A DNA stretch of 64,000 bases. Source: Hydrogenophaga borbori. Its GTDB lineage: Bacteria > Pseudomonadota > Gammaproteobacteria > Burkholderiales > Burkholderiaceae_C. The stretch spans positions 1 to 64,000 of the forward strand of contig NZ_QVLS01000008.1 in assembly GCF_003417535.1 (NCBI RefSeq). Direction: 5' to 3'. Positions 35,768-42,842 of the stretch are shown piece after piece. Position numbers and translations under genes: made by a program. Positions within the stretch are counted from its first letter, which is position 1, and each line of letters starts with the position of its first letter. The notes beneath the pieces were generated by a model, which did no database searches, was not told the origin of the DNA, and was given only the letters and a program-made list of their open reading frames with translations.

Positions 35768-36648
35768 GGCTGGTCGGACCGAGGCGCCGCTTCGCGGTGC
35801 CCGAGATCGGCGCTCAGCCGACGGGCGGCGTCGCGCAGCGCGGTCGCCGGGCCGCCGTCCCAGTCGGTGTCCAGGGTGGCCACCGAACCCAGCACCACCA
35901 TGGCCAGCACCATGCGGCCCTGCACGTCGAACACCGGGGCGCCAAAGCCGGCCACGCTGGCCTGCAGGCTGTGCACCACGCGCGCCACGCCACGGCGGCG
36001 CACCTCGTCGAGCATTTCCTGCACCTCGGTCATGGAGGTGGGCAGGTCCAGTGGCAAGGGGCCGTTGCGCGGCAGCTTCTTCAGGCGCGCGAGTTCCTCG
36101 CGGATCATGGGGCCGACGCGCTGGGCGTCGTGGCCCTCGTCGCCCATGAAGGCGGCAAAGCAGCGGCCGGTGGCGGACGACAGCAGGGGCATCACGTCGC
36201 CCAGGCGCAGCGCCACGGGCACGGCCTGGGGCGCCTCGGTCCAATGCACCATGGTGGGCCCCTGGTTGCCCCAGACGGCGATGGCCAGGGTGTGGCCCGT
36301 GAGCGGCAGCAGGGCGTCGATGCGCTCGCGCGCCAGGCGCACGGCGTCGATGCGCGACAGGCTGGCCAGGCCCAGGCGCAGCGCGGCCGGGCCCAGGTCG
36401 TAGCGGGTGCTGGCGCTGTCCTGCGTGACCAGGCCCAGGCGCTGGAAGCTCACCAGGTAGCGGTGGGCCTTGGCCGCGCTCATGCCCGCGGCGGCGGCCA
36501 GGTCGCGCAGCATCAGTGCGCCGCTGGCCCTCGACAGGGCGTTCAACAGTTCAAAGCCGACCTCGACCGATTGGATGCCCGCGCGCTGGGGTTCGCTGTC
36601 GTCGCTCTCGTTGGCGGGGCTTTGGTCTAGAATCTCGCTCTTACGCAT
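35764..36648 (-). CDS. IclR-family transcriptional regulator
   Basis: 294 residues: N-terminal winged helix (GFELLNALSRASGALMLRDLA, AKAHRYLVSFQRLGLV) and C-terminal IclR effector domain (LTGHTLAIAVWGNQGP, MPLLSSATGRCFAAFM). It is divergent from the FAA hydrolase gene, 83 bp away, and probably controls it; IclR proteins sense the substrate or product of the pathway they regulate. A long inverted repeat overlaps its own start codon, suggesting autoregulation. Coupled to the DUF3108 gene downstream. Confidence 0.92.
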   Translation of the reverse strand: MRKSEILDQSPANESDDSEPQRAGIQSVEVGFELLNALSRASGALMLRDLAAAAGMSAAKAHRYLVSFQRLGLVTQDSASTRYDLGPAALRLGLASLSRIDAVRLARERIDALLPLTGHTLAIAVWGNQGPTMVHWTEAPQAVPVALRLGDVMPLLSSATGRCFAAFMGDEGHDAQRVGPMIREELARLKKLPRNGPLPLDLPTSMTEVQEMLDEVRRRGVARVVHSLQASVAGFGAPVFDVQGRMVLAMVVLGSVATLDTDWDGGPATALRDAARRLSADLGHREAAPRSDQP

Positions 36649-36674
36649 AGGTTAATCGATTTCACTATCCGTAA
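36641..36674. promoter_or_regulatory. Candidate IclR operator overlapping the iclR-type start codon
   Basis: TTACGCATAG (36641-36650) and CTATCCGTAA (36665-36674) form an inverted repeat matching at 9 of 10 positions with a 14-bp AT-rich centre. The left arm covers the start codon of the IclR gene; the right arm is 57 bp upstream of the FAA hydrolase start. Binding there could repress both directions. Confidence 0.5.
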
Positions 36675-36731
36675 TTATCGCCCCAAAGCCCCCGGGGCAC
36701 CCATCCACTCAAGAGGCAGCAGGAGATACGC

Positions 36732-37745
36732 ATGAAACTCGCCACCTACAAGGACGGCTCGCGCGACGGACAACTGGTGGTGGTCTCGCGTGACCTGAGC
36801 ACGGCCCATTATGCGACCGGCATCGCGAACACCCTGCAGCAGGCCCTGGACGACTGGAACTTCATCAGCCCGCAGTTGCAGGACCTGTACGTGACCCTGA
36901 ACCAGGGCAAGGCGCGCCACGCCTTCCCCTTCGATCCGGCCATGTGCATGGCGCCGCTGCCGCGCGCCTACCAGTGGGCCGACGGCTCGGCTTACCTGAA
37001 CCACGTGGAGCTGGTGCGCGCCGCGCGCAACTCCGAGGTGCCGGCCAGCTTCTACGAAGACCCGCTGATGTACCAGGGCGGCAGCGACGACTTCATCGGC
37101 CCGATGGACGACGTGGTGGTGCCCAGCGAGGACTACGGCATCGACTTCGAGGCCGAGATCACCGTCATCACCGGCGACGTGCCCATGTGCGCGACGCCCG
37201 AGCAGGCGCTCGAGGGCATCCGCCTGGTGATGCTGGCCAACGACGTGTCGCTGCGCAACCTGATCCCCGCCGAACTGGCCAAGGGCTTTGGTTTCTTCCA
37301 GAGCAAGCCCGCCACCGCCTTCAGCCCCGTGGCCGTGACGCCCGACGAGCTGGGCGACGCCTGGCAGGGCGGGCGCCTGCACCTCACGTTGCAGAGCACC
37401 TGGAACGGCCGCAAGGTCGGCATGTGCGAGGCCGGCCCCGAGATGACGTTCCACTTCGGCCAGCTCATCGCCCACATCGGCAAGACGCGCAACGTGCGCG
37501 CCGGCTCCATCGTCGGCAGCGGCACGGTGAGCAACAAGGGCGTGGAAGTCGATGGCCGCAAGGACTGGCCCAAGGGCTACAGCTGCATCGCCGAGAAGCG
37601 CGCGATCGAGACCATCCTCGACGGCAAGCCCTCCACCGCCTTCATGAAGTACGGCGACACCATCCGCATCGAGATGAAGGGCAAGGACGGCCAGTCCATC
37701 TTCGGCGCGATCGACCAGAAGATCGCGCCGCTGGCCAAGGCCTGA
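36732..37745 (+). CDS. Fumarylacetoacetate hydrolase-family protein
   Basis: 337 residues from ATG 36732, with an AGGAG site upstream. The FAH C-terminal domain is clear: metal ligands in the DFEAEITVITGD region, MLANDVSLRNL, FGFFQSKPATAFSP, and AGSIVGSGTVSNKG. Family members hydrolyse C-C bonds of, or isomerise or decarboxylate, acylpyruvates and related diketo acids in aromatic degradation. No other aromatic pathway gene is adjacent, so the substrate is unknown. It is probably controlled by the divergent IclR regulator. Confidence 0.92.
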   Translation: MKLATYKDGSRDGQLVVVSRDLSTAHYATGIANTLQQALDDWNFISPQLQDLYVTLNQGKARHAFPFDPAMCMAPLPRAYQWADGSAYLNHVELVRAARNSEVPASFYEDPLMYQGGSDDFIGPMDDVVVPSEDYGIDFEAEITVITGDVPMCATPEQALEGIRLVMLANDVSLRNLIPAELAKGFGFFQSKPATAFSPVAVTPDELGDAWQGGRLHLTLQSTWNGRKVGMCEAGPEMTFHFGQLIAHIGKTRNVRAGSIVGSGTVSNKGVEVDGRKDWPKGYSCIAEKRAIETILDGKPSTAFMKYGDTIRIEMKGKDGQSIFGAIDQKIAPLAKA

Positions 37746-37774
37746 ATCCGGCCCAGGGCGCGGACCGCGCCCGA

Positions 37775-38134
37775 TCAGCGCTCGGCGCGCGTTTGGCAGT
37801 CCAGGCAGCGGTCGGCCGTTGGCTGCGCGTGCAGGCGCGCGGCGGGTATTTGCACACCGCAGTCCAAACACAGGCCGTAGCTGCCGTCGGCGATGCGCGC
37901 GAGCGCGGCGTCGATGGCGGCCAGTTCGCCCGCTTCGCGCTCGCCCAACACCGAGCCGAGGTCGAAGGCCGGGTCCGCGACGGCGTCGTTGTCGTCCGCC
38001 GCCCGGGCGCGCTTGTCGGCCGCCACCTCGGCGCGGCTGCGGACACCGCCGCGCTGGGCGTACAGGCGCTCCAGCAGCGCCTGGCGCGCGGCTCGCAACT
38101 GGATCTCGAAGGTGTCGGAAATGAACGTGGTCAT
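37775..38134 (-). CDS. TraR/DksA-type zinc-finger protein
   Basis: 119 residues from ATG 38134, which is preceded by GGAGG. An N-terminal coiled coil ([31 protein letters not shown]) is followed by a four-cysteine zinc finger, CLDC and CLDC separated by a 17-residue loop. The acidic residues DNDAVAD in the coil recall the DksA tip that enters the RNA polymerase secondary channel. It is shorter than DksA and closer to accessory DksA-like proteins. An FNR-like palindrome lies in the divergent region it shares with the enoyl-CoA hydratase gene. Confidence 0.9.
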   Translation of the reverse strand: MTTFISDTFEIQLRAARQALLERLYAQRGGVRSRAEVAADKRARAADDNDAVADPAFDLGSVLGEREAGELAAIDAALARIADGSYGLCLDCGVQIPAARLHAQPTADRCLDCQTRAER

Positions 38135-38182
38135 GGGGGCCTCCTGCGTGCCCGCCATCTTGGGCCCGGGCGGCACCGTGGC

Positions 38183-38200
38183 GCTTGATGCAGGTCAAGC
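38183..38200. promoter_or_regulatory. FNR/Anr-like box in a divergent promoter
   Basis: GCTTGATGCAGGTCAAGC has perfect 6-bp inverted arms (GCTTGA/TCAAGC). Its core TTGATGCAGGTCAA matches the FNR consensus TTGAT-N4-ATCAA at 9 of 10 positions. It lies 43 bp before the enoyl-CoA hydratase start and 48 bp before the DksA-like start, compatible with oxygen- or nitric oxide-dependent control of either. Confidence 0.5.
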
Positions 38201-38243
38201 ACAATCGATCGGTTCAGGACCAGACGACCATCAGGAGACCACC

Positions 38244-39086
38244 ATGAGCCCGACCATCGACTACAGCCGCTACCAGACCCTGGAGATCAGCCGCCGCGGC
38301 CCGCTGGTGAATGGCACGCCCAGCGTGCTCGACATCCGCATGCGCGCCGACGGCCCCGGCGGCAACGGCAAGCTGCCCACCGCCGGCCATGAAGGCCACT
38401 GGGAGCTCAGCGAGATCTGGCGCGACGTGGGCCGCGACGACAGCGTGCGCGCGGCCGTGCTGCGCGGCAGCGGCATGGGCTTTTCCGGCGGCGGCGACCT
38501 GGCCCTCGTGCAGGACATGGCGACCGATTTCGAGGTGCGCTCGCGCGTCTGGAAGGAAGCGCGCGACCTGGTCTACAACGTCATCAACTGCGACAAGCCC
38601 ATCGTCAGCGCCATGCACGGCCCGGCCGTGGGCGCGGGCCTGGTGGCCGGCCTGCTGGCCGACATCTCCATCGCCGCGCGCAGCGCCAAGATCGTCGACG
38701 GCCACACGCGCCTGGGCGTGGCCGCGGGCGACCACGCGGCCATCGTCTGGCCGCTGTTGTGCGGCATGGCCAAGGCCAAGTACTACCTCATGCTGTGCGA
38801 CGCGGTGAGCGGCGAAGAGGCCGAGCGCATCGGCCTGGTCTCGCTGGTGGTTGACGACGACCAACTGCTCGACAAGGCCTACGAGGTGGCCGATCGCCTG
38901 GCCGGCGGCAGCGCCAGCGCGATCCGCTGGACCAAGTATTCGCTCAACAACTGGCTGCGCCAGGCGGGCCCGAGTTTCGACACCTCGCTCGCGCTGGAAT
39001 TCATGGGTTTTGCCGGGCCCGACGTGCGCGAAGGTGTGGCATCCTTGCGCGAGCGCCGCGCGCCGCGCTACGGCGTCGACGGCTGA
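38244..39086 (+). CDS. Enoyl-CoA hydratase/isomerase family protein
   Basis: 280 residues from ATG 38244, with an AGGAG site. Crotonase-fold features: the oxyanion-hole segments [12 protein letters not shown] and [23 protein letters not shown], then [14 protein letters not shown], where a classic hydratase has its second catalytic acid. The Glu residues of enoyl-CoA hydratase are not clearly in the usual positions, so isomerase or another crotonase activity is possible. The gene stands 29 bp upstream of phaM in the same direction. Confidence 0.88.
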   Translation: MSPTIDYSRYQTLEISRRGPLVNGTPSVLDIRMRADGPGGNGKLPTAGHEGHWELSEIWRDVGRDDSVRAAVLRGSGMGFSGGGDLALVQDMATDFEVRSRVWKEARDLVYNVINCDKPIVSAMHGPAVGAGLVAGLLADISIAARSAKIVDGHTRLGVAAGDHAAIVWPLLCGMAKAKYYLMLCDAVSGEEAERIGLVSLVVDDDQLLDKAYEVADRLAGGSASAIRWTKYSLNNWLRQAGPSFDTSLALEFMGFAGPDVREGVASLRERRAPRYGVDG

Positions 39087-39115
39087 TCCCCGGTCCTTTC
39101 ATCGAGGAGTTCGCC

Positions 39116-39943
39116 ATGAGCGATGCGTCCGCCAGCGGCTTCGGCAAGTTCGTGCCGGGTTTCGATTTCCTGCAGAACCTGGCCACGCAGGCCGCCGGCG
39201 GCATCGCTCAGGGCATCGGGCAGAACATCCCGCAACTGCCCAACCTCAGCCACTGGGTGGCGCCCACCTTCAACGTCGAGGAACTCGAGAAGCGCATCGA
39301 GGAGCTCAAGGCCGTGCACTACTGGCTGGACCAGAACGCCAAGGCCCTGGGCGCCACCATCCAGGCGCTGGAGGTGCAGAAGATGACCCTGTCCACGCTG
39401 AAGTCCATGAACTTCAGCATGGGCGACGTGGCCAATGCGCTCAAGCTCAAGACGGCCGAGGTTGCCGCCAAGGCCAACCCCTTCCCGGGCCTGGAGGTGC
39501 CGCCGCGCACCTACGGCACCACCGAAGCGGCCAAACCCGCGCCCGCGCCCGCGCGGCGCAAGCCGGCGGCGAAGAAAGTGGCGGCCAAGGCCGACAAGGC
39601 CGCGTCGGCCGCTCCGGCGGGCGGCGTGGTCGACCCACTGCAGTGGTGGGGCGCGCTGTCCCAGCAGTTCCAGCAGATCGCGACCAACGCCCTGAAGGAC
39701 GCGGCCAAGCAAGGCGCGCTGGACACCACGCGCCAGGTCGCCACCGACCTCACGGACGCCGCCGTGAAAACCGCCACCGGCCTGGCGGGCCAGGCCGCGC
39801 GCAGCGCCGCCGGCACCGTGGGCCGCGGCATGGGGGCGGCGGCGGGCGTGGGCCGCGCGGCGGCGCGTGCCGTCTCGTCCGGCGCCCGGGCGGCACCCGC
39901 CAAGAAGGCGGCGCCCCGCAAGGCGCGCGGCAAACGCGCTTGA
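39116..39943 (+). CDS. phaM: PhaM-family PHA granule regulatory protein
   Basis: 275 residues. The N-terminal part (FGKFVPGFDFLQNLA, NLSHWVAPTFNVEELEKRIEELKAVHYWLDQNAKALGATI in pieces) is the PhaM domain, and the middle and C-terminus are Ala/Lys/Pro-rich with histone-H1-like PAAKKVAAKADKAA and KKAAPRKARGKRA. In Ralstonia PhaM activates PHA synthase PhaC, binds DNA and partitions granules to daughter cells. The basic tail would contact the nucleoid. No other pha gene is adjacent. Confidence 0.92.
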   Translation: MSDASASGFGKFVPGFDFLQNLATQAAGGIAQGIGQNIPQLPNLSHWVAPTFNVEELEKRIEELKAVHYWLDQNAKALGATIQALEVQKMTLSTLKSMNFSMGDVANALKLKTAEVAAKANPFPGLEVPPRTYGTTEAAKPAPAPARRKPAAKKVAAKADKAASAAPAGGVVDPLQWWGALSQQFQQIATNALKDAAKQGALDTTRQVATDLTDAAVKTATGLAGQAARSAAGTVGRGMGAAAGVGRAAARAVSSGARAAPAKKAAPRKARGKRA

Positions 39944-39974
39944 ACCCGCGGGCCCAACGAGGCTCGAACACCGC

Positions 39975-41267
39975 ATGAAACGTTTCCCCCAGGCGCACGC
40001 CACCCACCCGCAATGGCGCATGGCCGCTGCCATGGTGGTGGCGCAGCTGCGCGCGCAGATGGCCCTGCCCGACCACGCCAGCCAGCCCTCGCTGGGCCTG
40101 CTCTACATCACCGACCACTACGCTGGCGAGGCCGAGGCCCTGCTGGAGTGGATGAGCGCCGAGCTGCCCGAGGTGACCGACTGGGCCGGCACCGTGGGCG
40201 TGGGTGTCTCGGCCAGCAACGTGGAGTACTTCGACGAGCCGGCCCTGTCGGTGATGCTGTGCGACCTCAGCCCCGACCAGTACCGTGTGTTCAGTGGCGT
40301 GGCCCCGCTGTCGGCCAGCGGACGCGCGGACGGCGGCGAGGGCTTCGTCGCCCACACGGCGCTGGTGCACGCGGACGCCGGCACGCCCGAGGTGGGGGAG
40401 CTGATCGCCGAAATGGCCGAGCGCACCGGCAGCGGCTACCTGTTTGGCGGCCTGGCGGGCAGCCGCGGTCCCACCCTGCAGTTCGCGCTGGGCAGCGCGG
40501 GCACCCTCAGCGGCCACGGCGCGGCCAGCGGTGTGTTCCACGGTGGGCTCAGCGGCGTGGCCTTCGGGCGCGGTGTGGGCATCGTCTCGCGCGTCACGCA
40601 GGGCGCGCAGCCGATCGCGGCGACCCATGTGGTCACCGAATCCGACGGTCACCTGGTGGTCCGCCTGGACGGCGAGCCCGCCCTGGACGTGCTGCTGCGC
40701 GAACTGGAGATCTCGCTCGATCACCCCGAGCACGCCATGCGGCGGCTGCGCCACACCCTGGTGGGCGTGACCCGTCCTGGCCCAGACGGCGCCCCGCTCG
40801 CGCCGAGCGAGGCCTCGCACCGGCGCGGCGCCTTCGGGCACGAGGTGATCGTGCGCCACATCATCGGCCTGGACCCGGTGCGCCGGGGCGTGGCCATCGC
40901 CGAGCTGGCGCCCGAGGGCTCGCGGCTGGCCTTCTGCGAGCGCCATGTGCAGGCGGCGCGCGCCGACCTCATGCGCGTGTGCGCCGAGGTGCGCGAGGAG
41001 CTGGAGCCGGAGGAACTGCTGTTCGGCGCGGGCGCGGCCGAGGTGGAGGCCGCGCCGCGGCCGGCGCGCTCCATCGCGGGCGCGGTGTACGTGAGCTGCG
41101 CGGGCCGCGGCGGGCCGCACTTCGGCGGGCCGAGCGCCGAGCTGCAGATCGTGCGCCACGCGCTAGGCGACGTGCCGCTGGTGGGTTTCTTCGCCGGTGG
41201 CGAGATCGCGCACCACCGGCTCTACGGTTACACCGGCGTGCTGACGGTCTTCGTGCGCGAGGGCTGA
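39975..41267 (+). CDS. FIST-domain sensory protein
   Basis: 430 residues from ATG 39975. FIST_N (SLGLLYITDHYAGEAEALLEW, GTVGVGVSASNVEYF) and FIST_C (FGHEVIVRHIIGLDPVRRG, CAGRGGPHFGGPSAEL, VPLVGFFAGGEIAHH) domains occupy nearly the full length. FIST domains are predicted ligand-binding sensors, often fused to signalling outputs; here there is none, so it may act with a separate partner. It follows phaM by 31 bp and ends 4 bp from the convergent ProQ-type gene. Confidence 0.88.
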   Translation: MKRFPQAHATHPQWRMAAAMVVAQLRAQMALPDHASQPSLGLLYITDHYAGEAEALLEWMSAELPEVTDWAGTVGVGVSASNVEYFDEPALSVMLCDLSPDQYRVFSGVAPLSASGRADGGEGFVAHTALVHADAGTPEVGELIAEMAERTGSGYLFGGLAGSRGPTLQFALGSAGTLSGHGAASGVFHGGLSGVAFGRGVGIVSRVTQGAQPIAATHVVTESDGHLVVRLDGEPALDVLLRELEISLDHPEHAMRRLRHTLVGVTRPGPDGAPLAPSEASHRRGAFGHEVIVRHIIGLDPVRRGVAIAELAPEGSRLAFCERHVQAARADLMRVCAEVREELEPEELLFGAGAAEVEAAPRPARSIAGAVYVSCAGRGGPHFGGPSAELQIVRHALGDVPLVGFFAGGEIAHHRLYGYTGVLTVFVREG

Positions 41268-41271
41268 GCCG

Positions 41272-41922
41272 TCAGCGGCGCTGGCGCGCGCGCTCCAGGG
41301 CGCGCTGCGCGTCGTCCGGCGTCATGCCATAGCCGTCGGCGAAGGCCGCCACGCTCAGGCCGCTCGATTCGAACGCCCGCAGCAGCGCGGCCTCGCGCGC
41401 GATGCGCGCGCTGGCTTCGTCCAGCGCGGCCTCGGTGGCTGCGTTGATCGCCTCGTCGCGCCCGCGCACCAGCGTGGCATAGGCCTCGCGGCCCAGACCG
41501 CTGGCCTCGAAGGCGCGCGCGATGCGCTGGCGCAGCTGCGGCGCCAGGTCCTCGGGGCTGCGCGACTGGCGGCGGCGGTACACCTCCACGATGGCGTGGT
41601 GGCGCTGCTCGGGGGCGACCACCTCCACCGCCTGGCCCTGCAGGTCGCGGCGCGGCTGGCCCGAGCCCACGGCGTTGAGGTAGCGCGTGCTGCGCGTGTG
41701 CAGGCCCAGGGCGGCCTTCAGGGCCTCGGCTTCCAGCGCGTCGCCGTGCGCGGCGATCAGGTCTTCGAAGATGCCGCGCTTGAGCGGGCGCGGCTCGTCG
41801 CCGAACAGGGCGGGGTGCCATTCGGCCAGCTGCGCCAGCAGCGGGTGGCGCGGCGCGGACGGGGCCTTGGGCGTCTTGGGGCCCTGGCGCGGGCGCCGGG
41901 GCGGGGGTCGGGTCTCGTTCAT
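41272..41922 (-). CDS. ProQ/FinO-domain RNA chaperone
   Basis: 216 residues from ATG 41922. A short basic, proline-rich N-terminus (RPPPRRPRQGPKTPKAP) precedes a ProQ/FinO RNA-binding domain: HPALFGDEPRPLKRGIFEDLIA, then LHTRSTRYLNAV and RRDLQGQAVEVV. A C-terminal helical region (about 120-216) is not part of the core domain. ProQ-type proteins bind structured 3' ends of small RNAs and mRNAs. A neighbouring regulator gene lies 54 bp upstream in the same direction. Confidence 0.93.
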   Translation of the reverse strand: MNETRPPPRRPRQGPKTPKAPSAPRHPLLAQLAEWHPALFGDEPRPLKRGIFEDLIAAHGDALEAEALKAALGLHTRSTRYLNAVGSGQPRRDLQGQAVEVVAPEQRHHAIVEVYRRRQSRSPEDLAPQLRQRIARAFEASGLGREAYATLVRGRDEAINAATEAALDEASARIAREAALLRAFESSGLSVAAFADGYGMTPDDAQRALERARQRR

Positions 41923-41975
41923 GCAGGGGTCGGTTCGACAGGCAAGCCCGCGATCATGCCAGCGCTGCGGCCGGT

Positions 41976-42707
41976 TCAGCGGCGCAGGTGGGTGAAGGCC
42001 TCGAATTCCCAGCTGCGCATGGCCAGCACCAGGGTGTAGCCCTCGCGGTCCTTCTCGGCCAGTTTCTGGTCGGTCTGGTGCTGCTGCGCGAAGTCCTGCG
42101 CCACGCGCTGCAGGCGCTCCAGGAACAGCGGCGCCAGCGTGCGGCTCACCGAGCCGTGCACCAGCATCAGGCCCTCGCCGGGGCCGTCGAAGCCGCCCGC
42201 GAAGTAGTCGAGCAAGGCGTGTTCGCGGAAGAAGTTCATCACCGCGCCGTGCGGCCGCCAGCGGAAGGTCTTGGCGAGCTTGAGGCGGTAGCGGTTGAGC
42301 GGACGCAGCTCGATGATGCCGATGCGGTCGAGCTGGGCCAGGAACTTCACGCAGTCGGCCTCGCTGAGCCGGTAGGTGCCGGTGATCTGCTCCACCGTCC
42401 ATTGGCTCAGCACGCAGATGGCCACCAGCAGCAGCTTTTTGTCGGCCACCACGGCCCGCTCCTGCGCGGGCGTGAGCTCGGTCACCAGCGGCTGCGCGTC
42501 CGCCACGCGGCGCGCGAGCTCGGCGAAGTCGAGCTTGAGCGCGCGGCAGATGGCGTCGATGCGCGAGAGCGACATGTCGCCCTTGGCCAGCATGCGCTTG
42601 ACGCTGGACTCGGCCATGCCCATGGCGCGCGCCAGGTCGGCGTAGGTCATGTGCGCGGATTTGAGTTCCCGCTTCAGGGCGGTGACGAGGTCGGCGGTGG
42701 TGCTCAT
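41976..42707 (-). CDS. XRE-family HTH transcriptional regulator
   Basis: 243 residues. N-terminal Cro/C1-type HTH (MTYADLARAMGMAESSVKRMLAKGDMSLSRIDAICRAL across about 20-58) and a longer C-terminal domain of unrecognised type (CVLSQWTVEQITGTYRLSEADCVKFLAQLDRIGIIEL reads like a second winged helix). It is divergent from the MFS-acyltransferase gene, with 135 bp between starts containing a direct repeat, so it may regulate that gene and itself. Confidence 0.88.
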   Translation of the reverse strand: MSTTADLVTALKRELKSAHMTYADLARAMGMAESSVKRMLAKGDMSLSRIDAICRALKLDFAELARRVADAQPLVTELTPAQERAVVADKKLLLVAICVLSQWTVEQITGTYRLSEADCVKFLAQLDRIGIIELRPLNRYRLKLAKTFRWRPHGAVMNFFREHALLDYFAGGFDGPGEGLMLVHGSVSRTLAPLFLERLQRVAQDFAQQHQTDQKLAEKDREGYTLVLAMRSWEFEAFTHLRR

Positions 42708-42718
42708 GGGCGTTGAGA

Positions 42719-42771
42719 GTATCGAAATCCGGTACCGTGCATGATGCCAGCCGATCCCGTATCGAAATCCG
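42719..42771. promoter_or_regulatory. 13-bp direct repeat in the XRE / MFS-acyltransferase divergent region
   Basis: GTATCGAAATCCG occurs twice, exactly, at 42719-42731 and 42759-42771, a period of 40 bp (close to four helical turns). An 8-bp palindrome, CGGTACCG, follows the first copy at 42730-42737. Phased direct repeats between a regulator and its divergent neighbour are typical operator material. Confidence 0.5.
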
Positions 42772-42842
42772 CCCGGTGGGTGGTGTGGGCGGGCAGAATC
42801 CGCCGCGCGCCTTTCCGGCGCCCACCCAGAGGAGCAGACGCC

